From Brachypterus glaber (Eukaryota > Arthropoda > Insecta > Coleoptera > Kateretidae), in the NCBI GenBank assembly GCA_958510825.1, contig OY294051.1:29887667-29951666 (forward strand): 64,000 bases of DNA, given 5' to 3'. Each line of letters begins with the position of its first letter. Positions within the stretch are counted from its first letter, which is position 1. The notes beneath the pieces are model-generated. The model saw only the letters and a list, made by a program, of their open reading frames with translations, did no database searches and had not been told where the DNA came from. The position numbers and the translations under genes were made by a program. Shown here one piece after another: positions 42,923 through 54,043 of this stretch.

Positions 42923-44089
42923 GAGTGAAACATACTATTTTTTCTTCAAGCATCCTATATATATTTTTTAAATATTAATTTTTGAATTTAATTTATTCAG
43001 TAATAAAGTATGTTTTTTTATTAAAATAGGCCAATAAAACCCTTTCAAAATAAACTTAAACCTTCCTTAGCTCATTTTAAATTTTTTTCGTAGGCTAAAT
43101 CGTACACTTTTCGCGATTTCGATGGTAACTTGTCTAATGTAGCATTTGCAATTTCGGAGAGATTTGTAGGTGTATAAACCATATATTCTTCTTCAATCAT
43201 TTTTAATAAAGTTCACACTAGGTTTTTGCACAGAATCTCAAGACAACCACCTGTTTACATAATAAACAAACAAGTTTAAAGTATGGCTGTCATCAAAGTC
43301 AAAGAGTGCTGCTGCCAGTGGCGGTTTTCCTAACTAACTTTTCTTTACGGCGTACAACAATGAACTAATTTTTTTACTGTAAAAAAATAGATCACTTCTA
43401 ACTAGTGTGTTCAGTTATAAAATATGACATTTTAGTAAAAAGAAAATAAAACATTTAAACAAGGCAGAATGCCGAGGATAAATGGCATCACGAGAGTTGG
43501 AAATGTAATTTTCTTATGACAGGGTTTATTTTAAGCTTTTTTTTCCCACTACACAACTCAAGAAAGAATGAGGCACATCCACCAAAATTGCATATGTTGA
43601 ATCAATGAGCGAATTAAATTCGCCGCAGATAAAAATTATCAAAATTGATGGCGAAAATTTACATCTTTAAACAGGTACTTCTTACGTGGTGGAGATCCTA
43701 AAGTGGCACCTACCAAGCTAAATGTAAGAAAGGTCTAGCACCGCAGGCCATTTATTTTTACTAATTTCACGCTTAAATTATGCAATCTTAAATTTAAAAA
43801 ATAAATAAAAATGTAAGAAAGTTCTAGCGCCTGCGGCGAACATTTTACAAATTATATCTATTTTAATTTTAAAACAATTTACAATTTAAAATCTCGCAGA
43901 TACATAAAAAAGCTCTAGCGCCGCAGGCGAAAATCGTAAGGAATTTTACGCTTAAATATTACAATCTGAAATAAAAAAGTAAGGTAACGTCGCAGGAGAA
44001 AAAAAATTGTAATTTTATTTCCTATATTATTTTTAACTGATTTACAATTTCACAAAAATGCATAAAAGGTCTATATACTTTTCTATATC

Positions 44090-44205
44090 TGTGACTTGGT
44101 TCTCAAATAGCGGATGTCACTTATTCAAAAGCAGCGTTTTTAAAATATTATCAGAGTTGACTTGAAAACGTTGCTATTGACAAAGTGACAACCGCCCTTT
44201 GAGAT
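44090..44205 (-). repeat. Internal fragment of the 'TATACTGCCC' MITE family
   Basis: GCAGCGTTTTTAAAATATTA with TCAGAGTTGACTTGAAAACG is the reverse complement of the interior of 39976-40118; its outer sequence (TAGCGGATGTCACTTATTC, GTGACAACCGCCCTTTGAG) is inverted but different. Confidence 0.5.
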
Positions 44206-44412
44206 ATAATTCTCCAGGAAATTTTTTACTTATTTTATGATTATATTTAATTGTATATCTTAAGAAAAAATAAACCCGCAAAAAGCCCAAAGGGCTTACT
44301 TCTTTGCTCTACATAGAAAAAACGGATTTTTTAGATTTTAAGCTTTCACGGCCATTAAGATATAAAGAACTTTCACTTTCGGGTTTAGACAGTGTTAATG
44401 GATTTTCACTTT

Positions 44413-44449
44413 CCGACGTTTCGTCTCTTACTACTAGAGACATCTTCAG
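44413..44449 (-). ncRNA. Degraded hammerhead-like motif, left arm
   Basis: Mirror image of the motif at 44658-44694; identical core blocks on the minus strand. Confidence 0.45.
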
Positions 44450-44657
44450 GGATTAATCTGAAACTAAGTTTCGAATCAACTTGTGTCACTATTTATGACG
44501 AGTTGTGGTTATTTACCCGTGACGAGGTTTTTCCTATCAAAGACTTCACCTGCAATATGGAAGTCTTTGATAGGAAAAACCTCGTCACGGGTGAATAACC
44601 ACAACTCGTCATAAATAGTGTCACAAGTTGATTCGAAACTTAGTTTCAGATTAATCC

Positions 44658-44694
44658 CTGAAGATGTCTCTAGTAGTAAGAGACGAAACGTCGG
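44658..44694 (+). ncRNA. Degraded hammerhead-like motif, right arm
   Basis: CTGAAGA (44658-44664), then a six-pair stem II GTCTCT/AGAGAC with loop AGTAGTA, then GAAACGTCGG. The base between CTGAAGA and stem II and the shortened helix III (only ACGU before the cleavage-site C) depart from the active consensus, and helix I is weak. Probably a vestigial ribozyme. Confidence 0.5.
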
Positions 44695-45529
44695 AAAGTG
44701 AAAATCCATTAACACGGTCTAAACCCGAAAGTGAAAGTTCTTTAAAAAACGGATTCCTTGAACCAAGGACACGTGTCTTTGTATATATTCAAAGCCATAT
44801 TCTCTTGTTTCAAGGCTGGCATTTTCTTGAACCAAAGTTAATGTCTTTGAATGAAGAGCACGGGTTTTGGAATAAAAATCCGAGCTCTTTATTCAAGGAC
44901 ATTGACTTTGGTTCAAGAAAATGCCAGCCTTGAAACAAGAGAATATGGCTTTGAACATATCCAAAGACACGTGTCCTTGGTTCAAGGAATCCGTTTTTCT
45001 ATGTAGCGTCGCAAGAGATTTTTTTTCAAATTTGATGCAAGAAAGGTCTAGCGCCGCTGGCAAATTTCACGCTTAAGTTTTAAAATCTTAAAGAAAATAA
45101 AAACTTAAGAAAGGCCACACCCCAGACAATTTTAAAAATTTGATGCTCTGTTTTACTTCTAAAACAGTTAAACAATTAAAAATTTCACACCCCCGCAATA
45201 CCCCCCTTAAGTCTCGCTCTAGGTAAAATACTCTAAAATGAAAAACAAGAAAATAGTAATTTTTTAATCGTTAGAAACACTAGAAAATGTGCCGCAGGCA
45301 ATTTTTTTAAGCTAAAACACTGTAAAATGAAACATAAATAAGTCTTGTTGATTTGTATTGTTATTTTTGAAATATTTTTTTAGTATTTTTATTAAATATT
45401 ATGTTTGATACTGCACAAATCCTAATTTCCCACTATACATTTTATGTCCAACTGCACGTTAAAATAATCCCTGTCTTATGAGGTTAGAACATTATTTTAT
45501 TCACATTTGCATTTAAACAAAGTTTTGGT

Positions 45530-45602
45530 TATGTTGACAACTTTTGAGCCAATTGATCTGAATATTACGTACTTGTTTTTAATGATCATTTCTCTGTGTG
45601 TA
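45530..45602 (-). repeat. End of the 'ACACACAGAGAAA' family, inverted
   Basis: TTTTGAGCCAATTGATCTGA, ATATTACGTACTTGTTTTTA and ATCATTTCTCTGTGTG are the reverse complement of 15409-15475. Confidence 0.55.
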
Positions 45603-46402
45603 TATATATATATTATCATCGATTTTACATGGTACCGGTATTACGTAAAAAAAATAAAAAATAAGTAAAACTAAAAATAAAAAAATAAGTCGGTGCCAAT
45701 TTCACCATTCCCTAAATTAAATACTATAAATTATTTTTGTTGTTAAATTGTTTGCTGGCATAAAAGCACCTCGAGAGTTAGAAATGTAATTTTCCTATGA
45801 GGTTAGAACATTATTTAGAAAATAAGTAATAGTAAAAAACAAAAAATAAGTCGGTGTCAATTAAATTAATTAAAAAATATATAAAATAATAATACTAATT
45901 ATTATAATTGTAAATTATAATAGGTAGAAAATAAAGATATATGAGTGGAGCGAGTTGTATCGCGGTCCAAACCACTAGTTTTCCCAGGGTAATTTTTTCA
46001 CATAATTAATAAATCATTAGGTTGCACCATGCCTCTAAAGTTCTAGTATTTACTATCCTCTAATCTTGTATAAAAAAATCTGCCCCATTTGCGGGTTGAG
46101 ATACGTGATAGTTAATGTTCTATGTGCATTAAAAAAAACTGTAACATCTGCGTTTAGCGTGTTTTTTACGCCTTAACTTATCTCGACGCTAAACTATAAT
46201 TTATTATGAGGATTTGAACTTATCTGTCTAAAAAATAATATTCTTGTGTTAAAATATGGGACCAAATGTTAATTTTGATTCTACCCACACAGAGAAAAAT
46301 ATTTTAATATAAGTATTTTTGATACTTGTTAGATACTTGTCTCAAATATAAAAGTTTAAACATTTTAAATAATTATGTATTTAAAGTAAACCCCTTAGCA
46401 AT
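45603..46402. other. A+T-rich sequence, one repeat end
   Basis: CACACAGAGAAAAATATTTT at 46288 resembles CACGCAGAGAAAAAAACCTA at 54439. Otherwise no feature. Confidence 0.35.
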
Positions 46403-46798
46403 ATATCGTCGGCTTACAAGTAATGAGCACTATGTCCAAAAACATGGTTTTGAGATATTGACAAATTTAACTTTAACTGTTGTTTTTTAATTTTTGTAAT
46501 AATTGTTACAAAAATGCACGTTTCGCCAAACAAAAAGTCGCTTAGTGCAGAAACATTTGAAATAATCTACAAGTAAAACGCACTAAGTGCACTAAGTGAC
46601 TTAGTGCCTATTGCCAGATAACATTTTAATCAAAATCAAATTGGTGCGTTTTGTATGTGGGTAACTCTCTTGGCAGTCCACCTAGAAGTTAGTTCGGTTT
46701 CCCTGTACATATTTCATCAAAAATTAATTACAATACCATAAAAATCCCATTTTTGCAAAAAAGTGACTTAGTGCCTTTTACTTGTAAGCCGACCATAT
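46403..46798. mobile_element. 396-bp TIR element 'GTCGGCTTACAAGTA'
   Basis: ATATCGTCGGCTTACAAGTA at the left, TACTTGTAAGCCGACCATAT at the right. Subterminal CACTTAGTGC-like words recur (TCGCTTAGTGCAGAAAC, GCACTAAGTGCACTAAGTGA, GTGACTTAGTGCCTTTT). Outside, a 30-bp imperfect direct repeat ATTTAAAGTA..CCCCTTAGCAATA lies on both sides (46372-46402, 46799-46830). Confidence 0.65.
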
Positions 46799-46863
46799 AT
46801 AATTTAAAGTATATCCCCTCAGCAATAATTAATTAGTAAAAAAAAATTAGTAACACAATATTT

Positions 46864-47095
46864 TGGCTGGAAAAAAATGATAATTAAAATTTTTATGTAA
46901 CTTTATTTTACCTTTTATGTGGTTTTTAAATTGTTCTTCTATTGTGATAAGAAAGTTATATGTACATTTTTTTACATTTTGGGGGGGAGTGGTCGTTGGA
47001 AAAAAATGATAATAACATTTTTTGCGTAGTTTTATTTAAAGTTTTATGTGGTTTTTAAATTTTTCATCTATTGTAATTAATAAAAAAAATACGAC
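46864..47095. repeat. Two imperfect direct repeats of about 115-130 bp
   Basis: GGAAAAAAATGATAATTAAA..TTTTATGTGGTTTTTAAATT..CTATTGTGAT is repeated as GGAAAAAAATGATAATAACA..TTTTATGTGGTTTTTAAATT..CTATTGTAAT. The following sentence CAGACCAACAGACCGACAGA at 47245 resembles the blocks at 12590 and 30300. Confidence 0.6.
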
Positions 47096-47619
47096 CAAAA
47101 CAAAAATTTAACCCCCCTTTTACCCCCATTCACCCCAACCAATTTTGCTAGAATACGAACTCCAAGATAATATAAAAATACATCTGCATACAAAATTTTA
47201 AGTTACTAGCTCAAAGCGTTCCTAAGTTATCGTGGATACAAACAGACCAACAGACCGACAGACATCATTTTTTTATTGTTTATTTTGATTTTTCTCGACG
47301 TTTCGATGATTTAAGCGATCTCGGAATTTTGTAAAACGAAAAATGCACTCAAACAATTGCCAATCAAAATATTTTTTTAATACAGTAAAAAAATTATCGA
47401 TAATTCAACATGCACTTGATGCACATGATATTACTACTGAAAATTTATTTTTCTGACAAAAAAAAATATTTTTTTTTTCAAAGGATAACACGTATTTTTG
47501 ATTTAAAATAAAGCAGAACCCAACGCCATGTTTATTTAAACATTTTTCAAAAAGTGCGAAAGTACAAAAACAATAAAACTGGCCATATCTCAAAACATCT
47601 AATTTTCAGATAGGGCAAC

Positions 47620-47660
47620 TTGTCTTAGCAGGGCAGTATTGATGTATAGGCCTCGTTAAT
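47620..47660 (-). repeat. End fragment of the 'TATACTGCCC' MITE
   Basis: CTTAGCAGGGCAGTAT matches the right end of 39976-40118. Confidence 0.45.
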
Positions 47661-49317
47661 TCTACACGTAGACCTAGATACGGTGTTCCTAGTAATGGGT
47701 AGTTAAATTTTAATATTTTTATTGTAGTGATCCTATATTTTACCATTATCTTTTATTAGAAACTCGAGTCTCGTATAACGTAAAGTTTCATTTTACAAAC
47801 ATTTTATACAAAATACTATTAAAACCACCTTAATAAATTAATATCATAGGTGCCTTTGCGGTGTAAAATCCACCATAAATAATTATTTTTATGTCGGAAA
47901 ATTTTTATTACGGCTTTGCACATTGTGACTGTTGACTCGGGACACAAAATTTGATATAGATCGTAAAAGTCTGCGCAAGCAAAAAAAATATGACAAAGGC
48001 AAAACACTAAATAATCTTTAATCCTAAAACGTAATTTGATATAGTACATAAAAGTGGTGTACCTAGAAAGGTTAATAACTTAAGCGAGCGTTTGAAGGGA
48101 GCAAAGTTTCATAAAGTTTAGAATATGATATAACGTTTAGAACATAATATAATGTAAGCTAAGGTTCTAAACGGTCAAATGCTCAACTGATATCCTTAAT
48201 AAAAGTCGTACATTTTTATTCATTTTTAACTTACACGTTTACTTATCCCTTTACCTTAACCTTTACCGTACATTTAACCTTACCCGTTACTTTACCCTTT
48301 ACCTTAACCAGATGAGCTTTTAGTTTACTCATTTTGATTAAGCTGCAGATTTTAAAGCTTGTTTTAGATTATTTTAGTCAGCTTTAAGTGTTGGTATTTC
48401 ACAATTCTCTTAGTATTTTACACAGTCAATATTTCTGTGACATCTTATGAAACAACCGGCTATATTATTATCTGTAATTACTGCGTTTCTGCTAAACAGG
48501 ATAATATAATAGCAATTAGAGCTTTTTGAAATTTCCCGTTCTAAACTTTTTACTAGCGTCATCTACGATTTAAACAAAATACTTGATTACAGATTGCTTT
48601 TGTTTCGCATAAACGATAAAAACTGGGAATTTTGTGCTACAGCTTAAAATATAACCAGGTTTTTGCCTGGCTTTTGGAAAAAAGGCATCTTGGTGTTTCG
48701 AAAAGTTAGCAAAATTTTGTTTCCCCCAATAAACTGACGAATAAAAGTACTTAATGGTAAAAATAAGCCTTTGGGATTCACCAGCTTTCAGTCTATTATA
48801 AACTCCTTTCATTAAAACTTATAGGTCCTTGAGATAGAACAATAAAGACCACCGTAAATAAAGTGTTTAAATTAAATTACTAAAGAGGGTATAACTTTTT
48901 AGGATAGTTACATATTACAATGCATTATAGTAAAGTATTCATATGTTTTTTATTGCCTAAGGTATGTAAATAATACCTAAATTCAATACAATACTGATAC
49001 AGGCCTATTGTATCAAATTATGATAAAAAAGATATTCATAGGTGGCTGGTTTTAATATCCCAAGTGTAAATCGTGCCCCAGCTGACCACTTAATCTGCTA
49101 TATTTGTACTTCCGCACTGCTAATCTTTTTTATGGATGTACCTATATACTTTCATTCACCGTATCTCGATTTAATCCTCGAATGGGACGTTTTAAAACTA
49201 GTTTCTTTATTTGTTTTGTGGCCGCTGCGATTTGTTTCCGATTTCTTTATTTCCCAAGGCACACTCGATTTGTTTAAACAGCGGTATTGTCAAAATAAAC
49301 AGTGGCAACCAAAACAA
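47661..49317. other. A+T-rich, with a CCTTTACCTTAACC stretch
   Basis: At 48238-48309 the words CCCTTTACCTTAACC, CCTTTACCG, AACCTTACCCG and CTTTACCC recur irregularly. An 80-codon minus frame (48570-48812) and a 96-codon plus frame (49042-49332) have no recognisable domain. Confidence 0.35.
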
Positions 49318-52230
49318 TGTCTAGCCTTATAGCCTGGAGGCTAGACATATAACTAGCTACAACTGAATCGATCAGTTGATGAACAGTATTAGTCCAAAAA
49401 TAGCCATTTTGAGATAAGATAGCAAATGTTCGAAAAATTTGTAGCTACAGCTGCGCGATCGATATATTTACAGTAGTCAGTTGAAGAACAGTACCTGTCT
49501 AGGACAAGTTGTTCTGGCGATCTTTTACAAAATAATCGATTCTAAGGATCGATTCAAAATCAAAACTAAAATTCGATTATTTTAATAATAAAACAAACCA
49601 ATAAAAATCAAATAGACAAAGACAAATATAAGATTTGCCGGCGTTAGATATCGGCAGTGCACGTGGTGTTTGATATGCTTCGGACAACAAGCGTGGTCGA
49701 TTCTATTATAAGATCGATTCAAAGGAAAAATAATCGATTATAATACTTAAAATATCGAAATTAAAGAAGTCGATTAAAAAAATCGATTAAAAATCGACAT
49801 GTCTGGAAAACAACAAATGCTGAAGAAGATGTCTGAAATATTTGTCTTTATTTCTGTATGTAAGAATATGTAATACAACGTGTTATTTGCAATGTCTTAT
49901 TATTAACTATCGTGTAAATTAAACTAAAACAAATATCCGCGGTGTTATTTTTTCTGTAATTTATTCTTTAATTTTTTTCCCGACAAATTGCACTTCTTAC
50001 ACTCAGAAAATTTCGTTTGGACTTTTTAATACTGAATGTTATTTTATTTTTAATACTTTACTTGTGATATTAAATACTACAATGTGTGTATTTTATACAA
50101 AATGTTGTCATACTAACATAGAGACCGTGCTGGTACATTTGGATCCCCACGCAACATGTGTTTATTAATACTGTAACATTTGGTAAATTATATCAAAGTT
50201 AAAATTACAAGTTTTATAATTTTAAGCCATGTTTACATTTTTTTTTGAAATTCAAGATAAATGGGGGAGGCTCCAATAGCTACGGCCCTGTTTATATTAT
50301 AAATTACTGATTGGAGCGCAAAAAATTTTTGTTAATTTTTCTAGAAAAAAAAATTCTTGAGAAAATTTATCATTAAAGTGACCAAAGAACGTTTGATCTA
50401 GTTAGACTATAACTGTCGAATAGAAAAGCGAGAAAAATAAAAAATATAAAGCCGACAGTGTTTTCTATACTAACGTATGTAAATGAGTCCCTCGAGGACA
50501 TGATATTGGGCGAAGGACGCTTCAGGACGGAGCTAAAAATAACAAAGAATTTTATCACTTTTTCTCGCTTAAAAGTCAGAAAAACAACCGTAAAAATAAT
50601 AAAATAATACCATACAATAATACTTTAAATTGGCTTATATTGGCCTTCATTTGTTCGAAATCATTTTGTTTTTATTTCACCCAAATCTAGTGTCCATGGC
50701 CTGAAAAAAAACACTATCGCGATTTATGAACTGTGAAATTATCTTTAAGAGAAACATCGTATTCTGACAATTGTCATTTATTTTAACAAGCTGGTACCAA
50801 AAAAGTTATTTTTAGAAGGACATACTCGAGAAGTAAATTTAGTATGGAAAGTAAAACAAAATATTGAAATTTCCAAGCAACAAGGATGTAACTCAAGTTA
50901 GACCCATTTTGAGTTATACTCATAGGTAAACGCCTTGAAAAAAGACACACATGGTGGTACTACTAAGATTTCTCCACAGGCCACTCTAAGCAAAAGTTTA
51001 CCTAAAATCACTAAAGTAAGAAATTCTAAACTTGAATATTATCAGAAACAAACAGTAAATAAACAATAAATACTTAAACAGTTAAATATAGAGTTTTATA
51101 AGCTTTCAAATGATGTATCACATGACTGCCTTTTCCACTTCAATCATTTACCCACCCTTAAATAACAAAAAAAATATTTTAGAAATCTAGCTGTCGTGAA
51201 AAATGACAATATATGAGTTACGCCTTTGTTGCTTAGAGGTATCGATATGTCACCATATCGGCCTTAGCATTTCGGCGCCCTGAAGCAAGCGCTACCAAAA
51301 AAAAAAGATTAAACCCCTAATAATTTTAACGAGTAAAAGAAAAAAAGGTCCAAAATACGAACCGTGTTTTTTCGGGACGGAGATGTCTTTTGTTTTACTT
51401 ACGGTACATGCGCATGCAATTGATTCCTTTTTCTAAAAAATACCCAATTAATATACTTTTGAGTATGGTCATATAAAAATACCTATTGTTTAATTTAATT
51501 TAATTTTCGATGGCGTTTATTGCTTTTTAACTCTACTAATTTACTAATTTTAAAAGTTTTGTTATGTTTTTTGGTTAATTTTAATAAATGAATTAGTTTT
51601 ATGATAGTAACTATAACTTTTATGACAGACTAATAAAACATAGGGGATAATATACAGAGCGTTTTTAAATTAGTATATTGCATAAATTATTGTATTTAGA
51701 TATGATTCTATGTGTTAATGTATTTTTTTTAACAATAAACAATATTCTATTCTATTCATAACGAGATATGGATATTGACGAAAGAGTCTACGAAAATCAC
51801 ATTTCTGTTACGTCAGTGTTAATGGTATTGAAAAACATAGGAACTACTTTACATAGGCCCCCCCTGTAATGACAAAAAATATACAAATTGAACTATCTTT
51901 AAAACGCTCATATTAGTTATTTTTTTTTTCTTGACGGGTTTGCATTTAGCTGATAAAAATACATTATTATTTATAGCAATACTAGCTGTCCATAGTTTGA
52001 AATCAGCCGGTATATTACCATCATATCTAATGCATTTTCTATTTATTGTTTGTAAATATAATTAAGACATTTATGAGTCACTTAACTAAATAGCATCATT
52101 AATTTTCGCTCTTAATTAAGTGTATCATTTTTATCATCGATTTCTAATAACAAACATATACAGTGTTCCAAACTGAAACTTCCACTTTTAGCTTAAGACA
52201 TTGATGAGAATTTTTAGAGAATTCCTACTA
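49318..52230. other. A+T-rich, no gene; TCGATTA-rich patch
   Basis: A small hairpin GTCTAGCC/GGCTAGAC sits at 49318-49346. From 49540 to 49800 AATCGATT/TCGATTA words recur (CGATTCTAAGGATCGATTC). The remainder to 52230 shows no paired termini or coding signal. Confidence 0.35.
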
Positions 52231-52690
52231 GTTCAGTCAAATAATAAATGTAAACGGGCTGGCACGGGCTGATATTTTAAAGGGTAGTAGTGGATGGTAA
52301 CAGAACACTCCTGTTATTTTTTCACCGGGTGATTTGCGTAAGGGGTGTCCGCTATCTTGAATTATAGGGGTGAATTGCCTAATATGCATCTTAAAACAAA
52401 AATGCATATAACCAATTTTGTTAAGGAGGAAATTTCCAACAATTTTTGTTTGGATCATTTTTTTAATATATTAATAACAATCGAGTTAATTTAAAAATAT
52501 GTTGGAGGTGAAATTGGTTTTTTCCATTTTTCAGCCAAATTATCAGACGATAAAAGTGGCTATTAGAAAAGTTGTAGCTCTTGAAATTCTCTATAAGTTT
52601 CATATATTATAAATTTTCATAGGTACTTTCGTACGGTACAGAGGGCGTAAATCGACTTTCAGTGCCCACTGTATCAAAATACCTTTTGAA
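52231..52690 (-). mobile_element. Half-copy of palindrome family P3
   Basis: Tail (GTTCAGTCAAATAA, TTTTTCACCGGGTGATTTGC, GTAAGGGGTGTCCGCTATCT) followed by one arm (AATGCATATAACCAATTTTG, AACAATCGAGTTAATTT, TAGCTCTTGAAATTCTCTA) and the G+C-rich centre, then loss of the second arm. It is the reverse complement of the right half of 26481-27225. Confidence 0.7.
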
Positions 52691-53139
52691 AATGCATAAG
52701 TATTTTGTAAGACATTAGATAGATTCCGAAACCGTTGACAGAACCCAGGCACCTTAAAATGTGTTTTATTTTGTAGAGCTGTGTTATTTTTACCCTGTAT
52801 CTAGTATTATACTAGTAGATGGATACTGTCTACTAATAGTACCACTTCCATTTAGGAAAATACTCAATCTTCAACGCTTCTCCTATATTCAATTATGTCA
52901 AAGACAAAGGCGTTCTCGATCTGGTTGACTGACTCAAACTGGCGTAATTAATTCTACAAAACTATTCCAAATGTAAACTTCTAGCTTATTATACTATTCA
53001 CAACGTATTAAAAGAGTATTTGAATTTCCAAAATCGTCATAAATTTATAAATTACACTAATTTTTTTATATTCTATGCTCGCCAAAAAACATTATATTTC
53101 CCAACTAAAAATACAAAAAAAATCCAAAAAAAAAAAACA

Positions 53140-53540
53140 GTTTTACAGAAAATTTTGATGAAAAAAGCTTTAGGCAACACTCACAGAAAATTAAAAAAAA
53201 AGGTCCTCCCCACTCCTGGAAAAATTCCCAACTGTACTCCAATTTTTCCCATCTCAAAAAAGCTTTACTCTGACAGAAAACTTTGATGACTAAAAAAAGC
53301 TTTACCCCTCACCCCTCGCAGAAAATTTTGATGGTAACTAAAAAAAGGTCCTCAGCCCTAAAAAAATTCCCAACTCTACTCCAATTTTTCCCACATCAAA
53401 GAAGCTTTACCCCTGAACCCCTGATGACAGAAAATTTTGATACCTAAAAAAAAAAGTCCCCGTCCTGAAAGAATTCCCAACTGTACTACAATTTTCTCAA
53501 TTCAAAAAAAAGCCAGTGAATTTTCCCAACTTCCGAGCAT
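53140..53540. repeat. Minisatellite, about 3.5 units of 85-115 bp
   Basis: Units contain CAGAAAATTTTGATG, AAAAAAGGTCCTC, AAAATTCCCAACTGTACTCC, AATTTTTCCCA and AAAGCTTTACCCCT in this order, repeated from about 53143, 53265, 53322 and 53425 with deletions in some units. The plus strand is nearly free of stops within units because of composition only. Confidence 0.65.
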
Positions 53541-53716
53541 GGGGGGTGGCGCTCCTCCTACCATCCACCATGGGACCCCTGTGAACAACTTTAATTTTTG
53601 TCAGTCTGTCAATCAATAAATTTTTTGGGATGAAGAAGCCTATTAAAAAGTTATTAAATAGAATTTTGAAAAAAATCCATTTATAAACAAAAAAAGTTAG
53701 AGGGGCGCAACTTTAT

Positions 53717-53812
53717 AGTATATTACGCATCGAGTACGCGAACCTAGTTTTTAGTACATTCGATGTGCACTGAAATGGTTTGCGTCGAGGTGCGTAATAC
53801 TATTTTTCCTAC
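53717..53812. repeat. Imperfect palindrome, about 95 bp
   Basis: ATAGTATATTACGCATCGAG with TACGCGAACC pairs with GGTTTGCGTCGAGGTGCGTA and ATACTAT. Confidence 0.55.
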
Positions 53813-54000
53813 GACCTAACACCTAAACATAAAAAAAATGCAAAAACTATCTTAAAATTAATTTGTCAATTTGAGGTTATGTGTTAGACGTTTACTAGTT
53901 TTCTGACAGCAGATATGTAAAATCAGCTGATTGTCACTTTCCAACCGTTGTCATAGGCAACGGGTGGGAAATAGGCACTAACTTCTAGTACTTAATTTTT

Positions 54001-54043
54001 TCTACGACCTAGTTAGTATAGGTACTAACTAGGTTGTAGGACG
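54001..54043. repeat. Hairpin CTACGACCTAGTTAGTA
   Basis: CTACGACCTAGTTAGTA and TACTAACTAGGTTGTAG pair with one mismatch around TAGG. TTTTCCTACGACCTAACACC, 190 bp upstream, shares the start. Confidence 0.6.

Larger units (their letters stand above)
44329..44743 (-). mobile_element. Penelope-like palindrome inserted in family A
   Basis: A 415-bp insertion bounded by a 12-bp duplication AAAAAACGGATT (44317-44328, 44744-44755). Arms 44364-44547 and 44560-44743 (184 bp) are nearly perfect inverted copies around a 12-base centre; 35 extra bases (44329-44363) extend the left arm. Each arm carries a hammerhead-like motif. One full repeat plus an inverted truncated repeat and nothing between agrees with a severely 5'-truncated Penelope-like insertion. 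The two 68-codon frames on opposite strands are the two arms and translate almost identically; they are not genes. Confidence 0.68.
44313..45004. mobile_element. Foldback MITE family A, copy 4, split by an insertion
   Basis: Ends CATAGAAAAAACGGATT and GGAATCCGTTTTTCTATG. Between 44329 and 44743 an unrelated palindrome interrupts it; with that taken out the remaining sequence has the same order as the copy at 23757. The rest of the left arm begins at 44756 and the right arm ends at 45004. Confidence 0.8.
43675..45310. repeat. Decayed array of a 'CTAGCGCCGCAGGCG' repeat, interrupted
   Basis: Units of roughly 80-90 bp containing AAGAAAGGTCTAGCGCCGCA then GGCGAAAAT..TTTCACGCTTAA..TTTACAATCTTAAA recur near 43728, 43816, 43906, 43985 and again at 45005, 45035 and 45288. 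The stretch between 44090 and 45004 is occupied by later insertions. G+C-rich cores stand out in A+T-rich spacers. Related scattered copies are at 5330-5745 and 23397-23680. Confidence 0.6.

Noticed and set aside
44392..44715. Two near-identical 68-codon frames on opposite strands
   Set aside because: They are the two arms of the 44329-44743 palindrome translated; equality of the peptides follows from the inverted repeat and not from selection.
48238..48309. Interstitial telomere repeat (TTAGG)n
   Set aside because: The words are CCTTTACCTTAACC and variants. No run of CCTAA units is present.
49042..49332. 96-codon plus-strand frame with hydrophobic stretches and moderate G+C
   Set aside because: No recognised family, no obvious promoter or splice context, hydrophobicity is expected from T-rich codons. 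It remains the least explained frame in the window but evidence is too thin to call a gene.
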